Shown here in pieces: positions 27,476-37,263 of a stretch of DNA of 64,000 nt (its first letter is position 1; every line of letters starts with the position of its first letter). The notes under the pieces were generated by a model that saw only the letters and a program-made list of their open reading frames with translations, did no database searches and was not told where the DNA came from. This DNA is from Acinetobacter kanungonis (GTDB lineage: Bacteria > Pseudomonadota > Gammaproteobacteria > Pseudomonadales > Moraxellaceae). The stretch spans positions 875,391 to 939,390 of the forward strand of contig NZ_JAACKC010000001.1 of the NCBI RefSeq assembly GCF_009939195.1. Direction: 5' to 3'. Position numbers and translations under genes: made by a program.

Positions 27476-29111
27476 AAGCACGCTCCTTGAATGGTTGAAT
27501 GCCAACACGGCGATAAGTTTCAATGAACTCTTCACCTTCTTGACGTAAATCAAGATAAGTATTCAGAATTTCTTCGATGATGTCAGGCACAGCTTCAGCT
27601 GCAAATGATGGCCCTAAGATGTCACCAATTGAAGCATCATGGTCTGCATTCCCACCTAAAGTAATTTGGTAGAACTCAGCACCTTTTTTATCGACACCTA
27701 AAATACCAATATTACCCACGTGGTGATGACCACAGGCATTCATACAGCCTGAAATGTTCAAGTCGATATGACCCAAATTGTAAACCGTATCGAGGTCATC
27801 AAAACGACGTGAAATCGCTTCAGAAATAGGAATCGATTTCGCATTCGCCAATGAACAGAAGTCACCGCCTGGGCAGCAGATAATATCGGTAATGAAACCA
27901 ATATGCGCGCGTGCCAAGTCGTGTTGTTCTAAGGTTTGCCACAATTCAAATAAATCTTTTTGCGGTACATCGACCAAAGAAATGTTTTGTTCGTGCGTGG
28001 TACGTAATTCACCGAACGTGTATTTGTCTGCAAGGTCTGCAATCAAATTCATTTCTTCAGTAGTCACGTCGCCTGGTGCAATCCCCGCACGTTTTAGTGA
28101 AATGGTGACAACGCGGTAACCAGCGACTTTATGTGCATTGGTATTAATGTTGAACCACTGCTTGAACTTAGGATGTTCAGCAAACAATGCCGTGAAGTCT
28201 TCATCCGCCAATTGTTGATAAGCAAATGGGGTAAATTCATCATCCAGTTTCGCTAAAGTTTCAGCATCGACTTTCAATGTTTTGATAGTGTGAGCAAATT
28301 CTGCTTCCACTTTTTCAGCAAACACTGCAGGCGTTAATGCTTTAACTAAAATTTTGATACGTGCTTTATATTTGTTGTCACGGCGACCGTGTAAGTTATA
28401 CACACGAAGTACCGCTTCAAGATAAGCAATCAAGTCTTCACGTGGCAACCATTCTTTGATGATTGAACCAATGATTGGCGTACGGCCTAAACCACCGCCT
28501 ACTTTGATTTTATAACCGATCTCACCTGCTGCATTCTTCACGATATATACACCGATATCGTGGAATGAGGTTGCAGCACGATCCACTTCTTCTAAAGCAG
28601 ACACGGCGATTTTGAATTTACGTGGCAAGAACGCAAATTCAGGATGGAACGTTGACCATTGACGAATCAATTCACAAGTCGGACGTGGGTCGGCAATTTC
28701 GCCTGCCACAACACCCGCATATTGGTCAGTCGTAGTATTACGAATACAGTTACCTGAAGTTTGAATGGCATGCATCTGTACAGTTGCCAATTCGGCAAGC
28801 ATGTCAGGCACGTTTTCAAGCGCTGGCCAGTTAAACTGAATGTTTTGACGTGTTGACACGTGTGCATAGCCACGGTCATATTCTTTCGCCAATTCCGCAA
28901 CCTTGCGTAACTGCGTAGAGCTCATCAAACCATAAGGAACAGCAATACGTAACATTGGCGCATAGCGTTGTACGTATAAACCATTTTGGAGACGTAGCGG
29001 ACGGTATTCATCTTCAGTGAGTTTACCCGCTAAATAACGTTCCGTTTGGTCACGGAACTGTGCAACACGTTCATTGATCAGTTGCTGATCAAAATCAGTA
29101 TATAAATACAT
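27468..29111 (-). CDS. cysI: Sulfite/nitrite reductase hemoprotein
   Basis: A siroheme and [4Fe-4S] enzyme of 547 residues that reduces sulfite to sulfide for cysteine synthesis. The cluster-binding cysteines lie in ICCPGGDFC at about residues 409-417 and SGCMNACGHH at about 455. Duplicated ferredoxin-like half domains are seen, including THVSTRQNIQFNW-type and THEQNISLV repeats. It overlaps the DUF934 gene downstream. A TATAAT box on the minus strand at 29132-29137 lies only 21 bases before the ATG, so the leader is very short. Confidence 0.92.
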   Translation of the reverse strand: MYLYTDFDQQLINERVAQFRDQTERYLAGKLTEDEYRPLRLQNGLYVQRYAPMLRIAVPYGLMSSTQLRKVAELAKEYDRGYAHVSTRQNIQFNWPALENVPDMLAELATVQMHAIQTSGNCIRNTTTDQYAGVVAGEIADPRPTCELIRQWSTFHPEFAFLPRKFKIAVSALEEVDRAATSFHDIGVYIVKNAAGEIGYKIKVGGGLGRTPIIGSIIKEWLPREDLIAYLEAVLRVYNLHGRRDNKYKARIKILVKALTPAVFAEKVEAEFAHTIKTLKVDAETLAKLDDEFTPFAYQQLADEDFTALFAEHPKFKQWFNINTNAHKVAGYRVVTISLKRAGIAPGDVTTEEMNLIADLADKYTFGELRTTHEQNISLVDVPQKDLFELWQTLEQHDLARAHIGFITDIICCPGGDFCSLANAKSIPISEAISRRFDDLDTVYNLGHIDLNISGCMNACGHHHVGNIGILGVDKKGAEFYQITLGGNADHDASIGDILGPSFAAEAVPDIIEEILNTYLDLRQEGEEFIETYRRVGIQPFKERAYA

Positions 29112-29815
29112 GGCGTACAGCTAGTAGTTTCATTATAACGACTGACAGCATAACGACATTTAAACTATCAACAAAATGCGTTTTTTACATATTTCATAGC
29201 GGTTTTATTGATAAAGATAAATATTCGTGGCATTCAGCTCAAATCCTTGCAGATTTTCTTACTTTAATTATTTTTTATTAGATAGTTATGAACAATTGAT
29301 ATAACGTGGTTTTACAAAAGACAATACCCGATTTTATTGGGATTCAGGCTATTTTTAAAACTCGCATGACTTTCTTCGATGAGCAAACCAAAGCAAATTC
29401 TAGGGATAAGTTTTAAAATCGGCAGCGCTTGTGAACGTACATCATCATATTAATAATTTTCGATCATCAGCCAATACACGCGCTATAACGTCTTAACTTT
29501 AAAACCCTACTGTTGATCAAAAAGATGATCTCTAGGAAAAATTGAAAAGAATCTAGATGACTGAAACACGATTGAGCAAGCTCATGCCATAGACTCAATA
29601 AAGTCGAACAAGCCAATTATCTTCAGGAAAATGCTCTTTCAGTTAAGTGATGAACTGTACTTTCAGAAACTCACCTAATGAAAATTCATGAATTAACTTT
29701 ATTAGTATGTGATGAGCCATCACCTGCACCTAAAGACACACTATTATTTTCACCTCCCAAGTCTGAAAATAAAAAAGCCTGATTCATCAGGCTTTTTTAT
29801 TCAAGATACAGTCCG
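29112..29815. other. Long intergenic region without a clear gene
   Basis: A 704-base gap between cysI and gcd. Both strands are stop-rich. The only open frame that catches the eye is 34 codons at 29678-29782 on the plus strand. It has no ribosome site, and its stop falls inside the terminator stem. A TATAAT-like box for cysI is at the left end and the gcd terminator at the right end. The middle may be a decayed gene, but I cannot identify it. Confidence 0.5.
29768..29798 (-). terminator. Intrinsic terminator of gcd
   Basis: AAAAAAGCCTGAT pairs with ATCAGGCTTTTTT across a two-base gap. It is 18 bases after the gcd stop on the minus strand. Confidence 0.85.
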
Positions 29816-32206
29816 TTATTGCAAGGCATAGGCGACCAAGTAATCCCCCATCTTGGTGCCAAAGGAACCGTGCCCACCCGCCATAATCACGACATATTGC
29901 TTACCATTGATTTCATAGGTCATGGGTGTGGCTTGCCCCCCTGCAGGTAAGCGTCCTTCCCACAACTGCTCACCATTCGTGACATTAAATGCACGAAGAT
30001 AATTATCTTGCGTAGCTGCGACAAACATGACATTACCAGCAGTTGAGATGGGTCCGCCCAAACCCGGCACCCCAATTTTTAACGGCGGTAACTGGAACAA
30101 TTGTGGCAGGCTGTCACGGATAGTCCCAATCCGTTTTTTCCAGACCACTTGATGAGTTTTCAAATCTACACCAGCCACATAGCCCCAAGCGGGTTGTTTA
30201 CATGGCAAGCCGAGTGGCGATAAGAACGCACTGATTTCTACGCCATAAGGTACGCCATACATCGGTTGCACCCCTTGTTCAGTGCCTGCACCTTTCGCGG
30301 TTTCTTGGCGGTTTGGATCGGCTGGAATTAAACGACTGACAAAAGGCAAGCCGATAGGATTCATCACAGCGACCTGACGATCGGCATTCACTGACATGCC
30401 GCCCCATTCAAATACACCTAAATTCCCCGGAAAGACCAACGTACCATTTTCAGAAGGCGGGGTATAAATGCCGTCATAATTCAAGCGATGGAAAGATACG
30501 CGGCAAATCAACTGGTCAAACATGGTCGCACCCCACATATCTTTATCTTTTAACTTTTCTTGAGGGGCAAGATTTAATGCAGAAAATGGTTGGGTTGCAG
30601 CATAATGCTCACCTTGAGTTTGCGGTCCACGTTTCACGGTTTGAGGAACGGCGCGCTCAGTAATTGGCACAATCGCTTTCCCTGTACGTCGGTCCAGCAC
30701 AAAGACATTCCCTGTTTTGGTTAAGACATAAATGGCAGGAACAGTTTGACCTGCTGCATCCTGAACATCTGCCAATGACGGTTGCGCAGGCACATCCATA
30801 TCCCATAAATCGTGATGTGTGGTTTGGAAATGCCACACCAGCTTGCCTGTACTGGCATTGATAGCCAGCATGGAATTGGCATAACGTTCTTTTAATTCGC
30901 TACGATCTCCGCCCCAAATATCAGGTGTTCCAACGCCTGTTGGCACATATACGATATCCAGTTTCGCATCATAGGCCAAAGGTGCCCACGCATTCGGTGA
31001 GTTATGTACAAAAGTGGTACTTTCGTTCGGCATGGCATTCGGGTTTTGTGCCCCTGTATCAAAGACCCAAAGCAATTCACCCGTATTGACGTCATAGCCA
31101 CGAATCACCCCTGAAGGTTCTTTAGAGGAATAATTGTCTGTGACTGATCCCGCAATCACGATGGTCGTGCCTGAAATAATCCCCGGAGATGTGGGGTTAT
31201 ACCCGCCCGGATAGGCATACGGCATAAATTTTTGTAAATTCACCTCACCTTGCTCACCAAAATCGCTACAGACTTTGCCTGTGTCGGCATTGACTGCCAC
31301 CAAGCGACCATCATTCACAGGAACAATCACTTTACGTGGACATTCGGCAGATACGGTTTTTCGACTTTGCAAGCTGGTGGCGAACTCGGCGGTATTATTG
31401 GCATCGTAGTACATTACCCCACGACAGGTCAGATGCTGAAAGGTATGATCGGCTTTAAGTTTAGGGTCATAACGCCATTTTTCTTGACCACTGGCAGGGT
31501 CTAAGGCAATCAACCATTGATGAGTGGTACACATATACAGGTTGTCACCGACTTTAATTGGCGTCACCTGATTGGTGGTTTCTCCTGAATCCTGATCGGT
31601 TTTGACATCCCCTGTACGGAATGTCCAGACGACCTTGAGGTCTTTGACATTTTTATCATTAATTTGTGTTAGTGGAGAATAACGTACTCCTGCTTGAGTA
31701 CGCCCATAGGCAGGCCAATCTTGTTCGGCAATACCATCTATTGCCTGCGCTGACTCTGGCTGTGGTTGCTTGATCACGCCATTGATTTCTTGCGGATCAT
31801 TGAAAATCGCATAGACCATTACGCAGATTGCAATCAGCAACGTCCCTGAAAGAGCAATTTTACTGCCCTGAACCGCACTCATGTTGCGGGTCACCGCAGG
31901 AATCAGCAGCCATAATCCGAGGATCCCCAAGATATCCAGTCGGGGGGCTAACGCCCAAAAGTCGGTTCCAACTTCCCATAGACTCCACAAGATGGTCGCC
32001 AGCATCAACAAACTATAGAGCCATAACGCAGAAGATTGCCTCTGTTTAAGTAAAAATGCGGATGCGAAAAGCAACAACGCTGCAATCACATAGTAGATGG
32101 AACCTCCCAGCACAATCAGCCAGACACCGCCAATCAATAAGTAGGCAGCAATCACCAGCATCACAATGACGGTCAAGGTTCGCAGGGTATTCGATGGGTT
32201 ACTCAT
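29816..32206 (-). CDS. gcd: Membrane-bound PQQ-dependent glucose dehydrogenase
   Basis: A quinoprotein of 796 residues that oxidises glucose and other aldoses to lactones in the periplasm and passes electrons to ubiquinone. Five membrane segments occupy about residues 1-140, followed by the PQQ beta-propeller (AYGRTQAGVRYSPLTQIN near its start, THHDLWDMDVPAQPSL, VAATQDNYLRAFN, GGQATPMTY and the final MAGGHGSFGTKMGDYLVAYAL). The length matches Gcd of Acinetobacter and E. coli. The ATG at 32206 has a GAGG site; one at 32224 is weaker. An OprB-like porin gene lies directly upstream. No PQQ synthesis genes are in the window. Confidence 0.96.
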   Translation of the reverse strand: MSNPSNTLRTLTVIVMLVIAAYLLIGGVWLIVLGGSIYYVIAALLLFASAFLLKQRQSSALWLYSLLMLATILWSLWEVGTDFWALAPRLDILGILGLWLLIPAVTRNMSAVQGSKIALSGTLLIAICVMVYAIFNDPQEINGVIKQPQPESAQAIDGIAEQDWPAYGRTQAGVRYSPLTQINDKNVKDLKVVWTFRTGDVKTDQDSGETTNQVTPIKVGDNLYMCTTHQWLIALDPASGQEKWRYDPKLKADHTFQHLTCRGVMYYDANNTAEFATSLQSRKTVSAECPRKVIVPVNDGRLVAVNADTGKVCSDFGEQGEVNLQKFMPYAYPGGYNPTSPGIISGTTIVIAGSVTDNYSSKEPSGVIRGYDVNTGELLWVFDTGAQNPNAMPNESTTFVHNSPNAWAPLAYDAKLDIVYVPTGVGTPDIWGGDRSELKERYANSMLAINASTGKLVWHFQTTHHDLWDMDVPAQPSLADVQDAAGQTVPAIYVLTKTGNVFVLDRRTGKAIVPITERAVPQTVKRGPQTQGEHYAATQPFSALNLAPQEKLKDKDMWGATMFDQLICRVSFHRLNYDGIYTPPSENGTLVFPGNLGVFEWGGMSVNADRQVAVMNPIGLPFVSRLIPADPNRQETAKGAGTEQGVQPMYGVPYGVEISAFLSPLGLPCKQPAWGYVAGVDLKTHQVVWKKRIGTIRDSLPQLFQLPPLKIGVPGLGGPISTAGNVMFVAATQDNYLRAFNVTNGEQLWEGRLPAGGQATPMTYEINGKQYVVIMAGGHGSFGTKMGDYLVAYALQ

Positions 32207-32347
32207 TCTATTCACCTCATTCATTTTATTCTGGGTGGCGTGTTCTGCGATGTCCTACATGACAGAGTGCCTATTGTTTTGGTTTCTTATATGGTTCGCT
32301 TTAAATCGATGTTGATAAAATTCATTCAGAAAGGATGCTTGAGGCAT

Positions 32348-33589
32348 TTAAAATGCAGTCTGGAACTTGATTCCCCCAACCCAGACATTTTCTCCGTCCT
32401 TATAGGCACCGACATGGCGGATGTATTGCAGATTTGGGCGGATCATCAACCAATGGGTCGCCTGTAAACCGTAATACAATTCCGTGTTGTATTCTTCGTC
32501 TTGCCCCGTGTTTAAGTCATCATTCAGATGAATGCGCGCAAATCCCAATGCAATTTCATCTCTCGGGCGCATATCCAGCAGACCTGTATAGATCAGACCG
32601 ATATTTTGCATGTTATCCACACTATTGGTCTTGTCGTCATGCATGGTCAGATTGATAAATCCCGTCACTCCACGGTGAGGATCTTGCGCATGTTGCAGTA
32701 ACTGTTGTTTTGCCACCATCCACATGCCTTGCTTATGCGATGTGGCATTCGGATTCTGAATTTCTACGGCATCCGCACTGCTATAGTAATAGCCCAGTCG
32801 ATATTCACCAGTTTTGTCTTGCATGCCAATTTTAGGCTGACAGACCAACTCGACTGGGACAATGACACCATCCGAGCCCGAAGTACTTAAATTAAAGCCC
32901 TGACTGCGTTTTAAGTTCTCGGGGTTATATTCATAGACTCCTATTGGGCTAAAGAGTTCAGGGGAGATTTGATATTTCAGTCTTGCCGCCCATTGACTAA
33001 CGGGCCAGTTAAACCATTGGTCACCAACCCAGTTCCCTACCTGAGAACCGCATAAAGCCAAATTCTGAAAATCACAATCGAAACTGTTAAAGTCTTCGCC
33101 TTCGCCAAAGCGTCCGACTTTAATGTCTAGTTTTTGATTTAAAAATTGCTTTTTAATCCAGAGATTGGTCAAGCGCCAAGTTTGCCCACGCCCCCAGACT
33201 TCTTGAGTTGAGCTTAAGTGCCCCGCCAGTGCATCTGAGGTTTGCGACAGCGAATGTCCATTGCGTTCCGTCACAATGATTTGTGCTTCCGTATCTTGCC
33301 AGCCGAGAATCTGCTCGAGATCAAAATGGCCTCCGAGCACAAACTGATCGGCATATTCAGTGCCATGACTGGAATGAACTTTGGCATCCAGTAAAGATGC
33401 CATTTCACCGGTATAGCCCAAATTAAAGCTGTAACCCTTGGCTTGTAATTCAGTTCGGGCCCCGTTCCAATCCCCAAACATCCAAGGGCTATCTACCGCA
33501 AAGGCGGATTGCGCATGAGTCCCAGAATTCATACTCAAGCCCATCAAACACCACATGAAGCAATTCCTTGTGATCCGGAGCTTTTGCAT
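32348..33589 (-). CDS. OprB-like carbohydrate-selective porin
   Basis: An outer-membrane beta-barrel of 413 residues, after a signal peptide ending near Thr-His-Ala (residue 26). The mature start SPWMFGDWNGARTELQAKGYSF and the aromatic final strand VGGIKFQTAF are typical of the OprB family, which passes glucose and related sugars. It sits upstream of gcd on the same strand, as in some pseudomonads, so sugar entry is paired with periplasmic glucose oxidation. The gap to gcd is about 140 bases with no terminator, so cotranscription is possible. Confidence 0.9.
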   Translation of the reverse strand: MQKLRITRNCFMWCLMGLSMNSGTHAQSAFAVDSPWMFGDWNGARTELQAKGYSFNLGYTGEMASLLDAKVHSSHGTEYADQFVLGGHFDLEQILGWQDTEAQIIVTERNGHSLSQTSDALAGHLSSTQEVWGRGQTWRLTNLWIKKQFLNQKLDIKVGRFGEGEDFNSFDCDFQNLALCGSQVGNWVGDQWFNWPVSQWAARLKYQISPELFSPIGVYEYNPENLKRSQGFNLSTSGSDGVIVPVELVCQPKIGMQDKTGEYRLGYYYSSADAVEIQNPNATSHKQGMWMVAKQQLLQHAQDPHRGVTGFINLTMHDDKTNSVDNMQNIGLIYTGLLDMRPRDEIALGFARIHLNDDLNTGQDEEYNTELYYGLQATHWLMIRPNLQYIRHVGAYKDGENVWVGGIKFQTAF

Positions 33590-33717
33590 ACCTGCAACCT
33601 TTTATAATTATGTTATTCCTGTTCAGGTTACGCCTGTTTTTTATGATTAAAATATAATCTTTTTGTCGTTTTTTGTTAAGACCCTCATCATCAATGACTC
33701 AATTTATGAGGTGCAGC

Positions 33718-34836
33718 TTACCAACGGCCTGCACCTAAAGCCTGCCCCATAAAATCATAACGCATGACAGAACGGGAAAACTTGATTGGACACGCCAATT
33801 GCGCTTGGGTTTCAGTGGACTGTTCCTGCAAGGGCACTTGTACCACCCAATGTCGTTGTTGTGCCAAGTTGGAATGTAAAGCCTCATCTAACTGTAACAC
33901 CGGCTCGACACAAACATCCTGTGCCGAAAACAGTTGCTGCCACGCCTCTAAAGATCGGGTTTTAATCTTTTGTTGTATTGCCTGTCTCACCGCAAGACGA
34001 TCTTCCGCATGGAGTGAAGCACCTTTCTCTAACAGCAGCGGCAGTTCCAACAAGGTTGCCAAACCTGACATAAATTGTGGCTCTAAACTGCCAATAGAAA
34101 GATAACGCCCATCTTGCGTTTCATAGTAATCGTAGAAGCTGGCACCATTCAGGATTCCCGATTCTGGCTGTGGAGTGATATTTCCTGCCAATGCGGCCGC
34201 AGCGGCCATACTGTTCAATGCCACAACACAATCGGTCATCGAGATATCAATATACTGCCCTTGCCCACTCTGGGCGCGTTCAATCACCGCGGTTAAAATG
34301 CCAATCACGGCATGGAGCGAACCACCCGCAATATCTGCCACTTGAATACCCAAAGGAGGTGGTCCACTCTGCTGACGTCCACTGTGCCCTGCAATACCAG
34401 ACAAGGCCAAATAGTTAATGTCATGCCCTGCCTTATCTTTATAGTCACCCGTTTGACCATAGCCTGTAATGGAGCAATAAATCAGTCGCGGGTTAATTTC
34501 CGCTAAAGTGGCATAGTCCAATCCCAGTCGCTGCATGACCCCAGGGCGGAATTGCTCCACCACAATATCGTATTCACAGATCTTCGCTTTAATCGCAGCA
34601 ATGTTTTCAGGATCTTTTAAATCTAAGGCAACCGACTGTTTATTGCGGTTTAAATACAAATGCGCTGTCGCCTGTCCATGGGCATAGGGTGGAAAAAGGC
34701 GAATCAGATCAGGTCGGGTTGGCGATTCCACATGAATCACTTCAGCCCCCATATCCGCCAAATATAAAGTGGCAAATGGGCCAGGTAACAGTGTAGAAAA
34801 ATCGAGTACTTTCAATCCTTTTAAAGCATGCTGCAT
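33718..34836 (-). CDS. CaiB/BaiF family CoA-transferase
   Basis: A class III CoA-transferase or racemase of 372 residues. The N-terminus (LKGLKVLDFSTLLPGPFATLYLADMGAEVIHVE) and the catalytic-Asp motif GHDINYLALSG at about residues 146-156 are family signatures. Members transfer CoA between carboxylic acids or racemise 2-methylacyl-CoA, and the substrate cannot be told here. It is divergent from the AraC-type regulator at 35047, which could control it. Confidence 0.9.
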   Translation of the reverse strand: MQHALKGLKVLDFSTLLPGPFATLYLADMGAEVIHVESPTRPDLIRLFPPYAHGQATAHLYLNRNKQSVALDLKDPENIAAIKAKICEYDIVVEQFRPGVMQRLGLDYATLAEINPRLIYCSITGYGQTGDYKDKAGHDINYLALSGIAGHSGRQQSGPPPLGIQVADIAGGSLHAVIGILTAVIERAQSGQGQYIDISMTDCVVALNSMAAAAALAGNITPQPESGILNGASFYDYYETQDGRYLSIGSLEPQFMSGLATLLELPLLLEKGASLHAEDRLAVRQAIQQKIKTRSLEAWQQLFSAQDVCVEPVLQLDEALHSNLAQQRHWVVQVPLQEQSTETQAQLACPIKFSRSVMRYDFMGQALGAGRW

Positions 34837-35046
34837 GTTCTTTTTACTCTTTAACTATTGTATTTTTATGTATCTTAGAAATATAAAATCAACAAAACAA
34901 TGTCATGTTCAGCCATTTACCTTGATCATTTCGGCAATTTACCATGTAGAAAGGCAAATTTTATTATTGTAAATTGCCTATAAAAACTTTTTTAGCGTCA
35001 TTTAGGTCATACGCAAGTGAATACAAAAGAGACTGAAGGATTTAAC

Positions 35047-36057
35047 ATGAGCCGCGATACAATTAGTATCCACTTTGTGAATGCGGCTTTGACTGGCGTA
35101 AAACGCCTCGGCATGGATGTCGAAACCTTACTTTCGCACGTCGGAATTGAAGCCGAACTGCTACGTCAGCCTAAAGCTCGAATTTCTCCAGAACAATACA
35201 CACGTTTTGTGAAAATGTTATGGATGGTGACTCAGGACGAACATATAGGTTTTGATACTCAGCCGCGTCGCTTGGGTACCTTTGCCATCATGTGCCAACT
35301 GATCATCCATGCAAAAACCTTGGGTGATGCACTCGAATTATCGACACAATTCTATAAACTGTTTGGTGATGAGTGGTGTGTTTCGCTTGAACGCGACAAG
35401 CATGAAGCCCGCTTAGTCCCACTCATTCCAACCGAGATGGACCCGAATCATTTCATCACCGAAAGTATGTTGATGATTTGGCATGGCTTGGCATCTTGGT
35501 TAATTGAACGTCGCTTGCCTTTAGAGCGCGTACATTTTGGCTACCCGCGTCCTGCACATGCCGATGAATATGATGCTCTGTTTTTCGCACCCGTGATGCA
35601 GTTTGACATGCCACGTACCGAAATCACCTTTGCTGCAGATTATTTAGATTTACCGATTCGTCAAAACGAAGAAACGCTGGAAGAATTCTTAAAAGCAGCA
35701 CCGGCACAGCTCTTGGTCAAATTCAAAAATACCAACTCGCTCACTTCTCGTATCCGTGAAGTACTGAAGAGTCAAATTGGTGAAGAAATGCCAACGCTGA
35801 ATGATGTTGCTTCGATGCTTTATCTTTCACCGCAAACTTTACGTCGTCGTCTGGCTGCAGAAGGCAAAAGCTATCAAGGTGTGAAAGATGCCCTGCGTCG
35901 TGATGCTGCGATTCACTTACTCCTCAATCCAAATCTCACTTTGGAAGATGTGGCACAGCAAGTTGGTTTCAGTGAAACCAGTACTTTCCACCGTGCCTTC
36001 AAAAAATGGACAGGTGTGACCCCAGGTTTATATCGTCAATTACACGGTTACCTATAA
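35047..36057 (+). CDS. AraC family transcriptional regulator
   Basis: A regulator of 336 residues with an N-terminal arabinose-binding-type ligand domain (about 15-200) of the OruR/ArgR-like group and a C-terminal AraC DNA-binding domain with two helix-turn-helix motifs. These are LNDVASMLYLSPQTLRRRL and LEDVAQQVGFSETSTFHRAF, followed by the conserved KKWTGVTPGLYR. An AAGGA site precedes the ATG at 35047. It is divergent from the CoA-transferase gene, its most likely target. The ligand is unknown. Confidence 0.92.
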   Translation: MSRDTISIHFVNAALTGVKRLGMDVETLLSHVGIEAELLRQPKARISPEQYTRFVKMLWMVTQDEHIGFDTQPRRLGTFAIMCQLIIHAKTLGDALELSTQFYKLFGDEWCVSLERDKHEARLVPLIPTEMDPNHFITESMLMIWHGLASWLIERRLPLERVHFGYPRPAHADEYDALFFAPVMQFDMPRTEITFAADYLDLPIRQNEETLEEFLKAAPAQLLVKFKNTNSLTSRIREVLKSQIGEEMPTLNDVASMLYLSPQTLRRRLAAEGKSYQGVKDALRRDAAIHLLLNPNLTLEDVAQQVGFSETSTFHRAFKKWTGVTPGLYRQLHGYL

Positions 36058-36102
36058 TCATGTATTTTGGGATAGACAGCTTTAATATGAAGATAAAGCT
36101 GT

Positions 36103-36534
36103 CTATTTCTTACATAGCCACTGCGCTATGCCCTTGGGATAAACTGGATACTGACCTGATGCCAATAACTGTGTATTAACCCACTCAGCGATATAAGTTG
36201 AACCATTTGTCTCGCACCCCTTTATTTCTACTTGGCTATACAAAGTTTCATCAAAAAATTCAGCCTCATAAACAAAAACGATTTCATGCCCTGCTTGACC
36301 ATCAAAAGTAAATAAATTTTCAAGAACACCTAACAGTTTCGTATGAATAATCTGCTGATTTATTTCCTCTAAAACTTCTCGTTTAACTGCTTCTAAAGAA
36401 GTTTCTCCAAATTCAATAGTACCTCCTATCGGTCTCAAATAATTTTCATTTTTGCTAGGGTCATGTCCATGAGAAAGCAAAACCTTCTCCTGATATCGAA
36501 AAATACAAAGTGCCTTTGCTGGAATATGCATCAT
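36103..36534 (-). CDS. Nudix hydrolase
   Basis: A Nudix protein of 143 residues that hydrolyses a nucleoside diphosphate linked to another group. The Nudix box runs from the GGTIEFGE segment at about 37-44 to REVLEEIN. Its last conserved Gly is replaced by Asn, while the metal-binding Glu residues are intact. It starts one base inside the stop of the P-loop kinase gene (TAATG), so the two are translationally coupled. The substrate is unknown. Confidence 0.88.
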   Translation of the reverse strand: MMHIPAKALCIFRYQEKVLLSHGHDPSKNENYLRPIGGTIEFGETSLEAVKREVLEEINQQIIHTKLLGVLENLFTFDGQAGHEIVFVYEAEFFDETLYSQVEIKGCETNGSTYIAEWVNTQLLASGQYPVYPKGIAQWLCKK

Positions 36535-37076
36535 TATCTGCTCTTAATTTTTTGTAAAAACTCTGCGGCTTGTTTCGGTGAAGCTAAACGAATGAATTGG
36601 AGATGCTGATATTGAGGGTCATGCATCATCTTTAAATATTTCTGGCGGTTTTTCGCATGGTTGTTGATCATCCATAAAATAATGGAGTCTTTGGACAAAA
36701 AACTTCGCTGAAACGTTTCATGATTATTTGAACTTTTCCACAAGGGTTTTTGGCTCATTGCTCGGCTGATCGCACGTTTAACAGAACGATAAAAATTTAA
36801 GCGAAATGAATAATCCAACCAAATGATCGTATCCAATTTTGCTAGTTTTAAAGGCAACGTCCGCGAATAATTTCCATCTAATACCCATCCTTCATCTGCT
36901 GCATTCATCTGACTTTGTAATTTTAAGAAAAACTGATCATCTGGCGTTTCTTGCCAATTATCGAGCCAAAATAAATCATCCATTTCAATATGAGATAATG
37001 CTAATTTCTGTGCTAACTGTCTGGAAAATGTGGTTTTACCTGAAGCAGTTGTTCCAACAATATTAATAAATTTCAT
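36534..37076 (-). CDS. P-loop kinase-like protein (adenylate kinase/FlaR-like)
   Basis: A 180-residue P-loop NTPase with Walker A GTTASGKTT at residues 8-16 and the pattern HIEMDDLFWLDNW, typical of the small kinases annotated as adenylate kinase-like or DNA topology modulation FlaR-like proteins. GWVLDGNYSR and TIIWLDYSF, with a following basic RSVKRAISRAM segment, fit that group. The acceptor is unknown. It is coupled to the Nudix gene by a one-base overlap, which suggests both act on the same class of nucleotide. Confidence 0.85.
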   Translation of the reverse strand: MKFINIVGTTASGKTTFSRQLAQKLALSHIEMDDLFWLDNWQETPDDQFFLKLQSQMNAADEGWVLDGNYSRTLPLKLAKLDTIIWLDYSFRLNFYRSVKRAISRAMSQKPLWKSSNNHETFQRSFLSKDSIILWMINNHAKNRQKYLKMMHDPQYQHLQFIRLASPKQAAEFLQKIKSR

Positions 37077-37263
37077 TTATGTAGATTATTTTTTATGGCT
37101 ACGTAGTTTACTAATCAAGCCCTACCTTGATCAAGTTAATAGCCACACATCCCAATTGACCAAAACTATCAAGTTCACTCAACCACTCTTGTCATTGCGC
37201 TTCCTCAATTAATCATTACACTCGAAAAGCAGAAAATCATGAAAATAGACAAGGAATCAAAAT

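Noticed and set aside
29678..29782. 34-codon open frame ending in the gcd terminator
   Set aside because: It has no ribosome site, and the stop codon is part of a hairpin on the other gene's transcript. It is probably chance.
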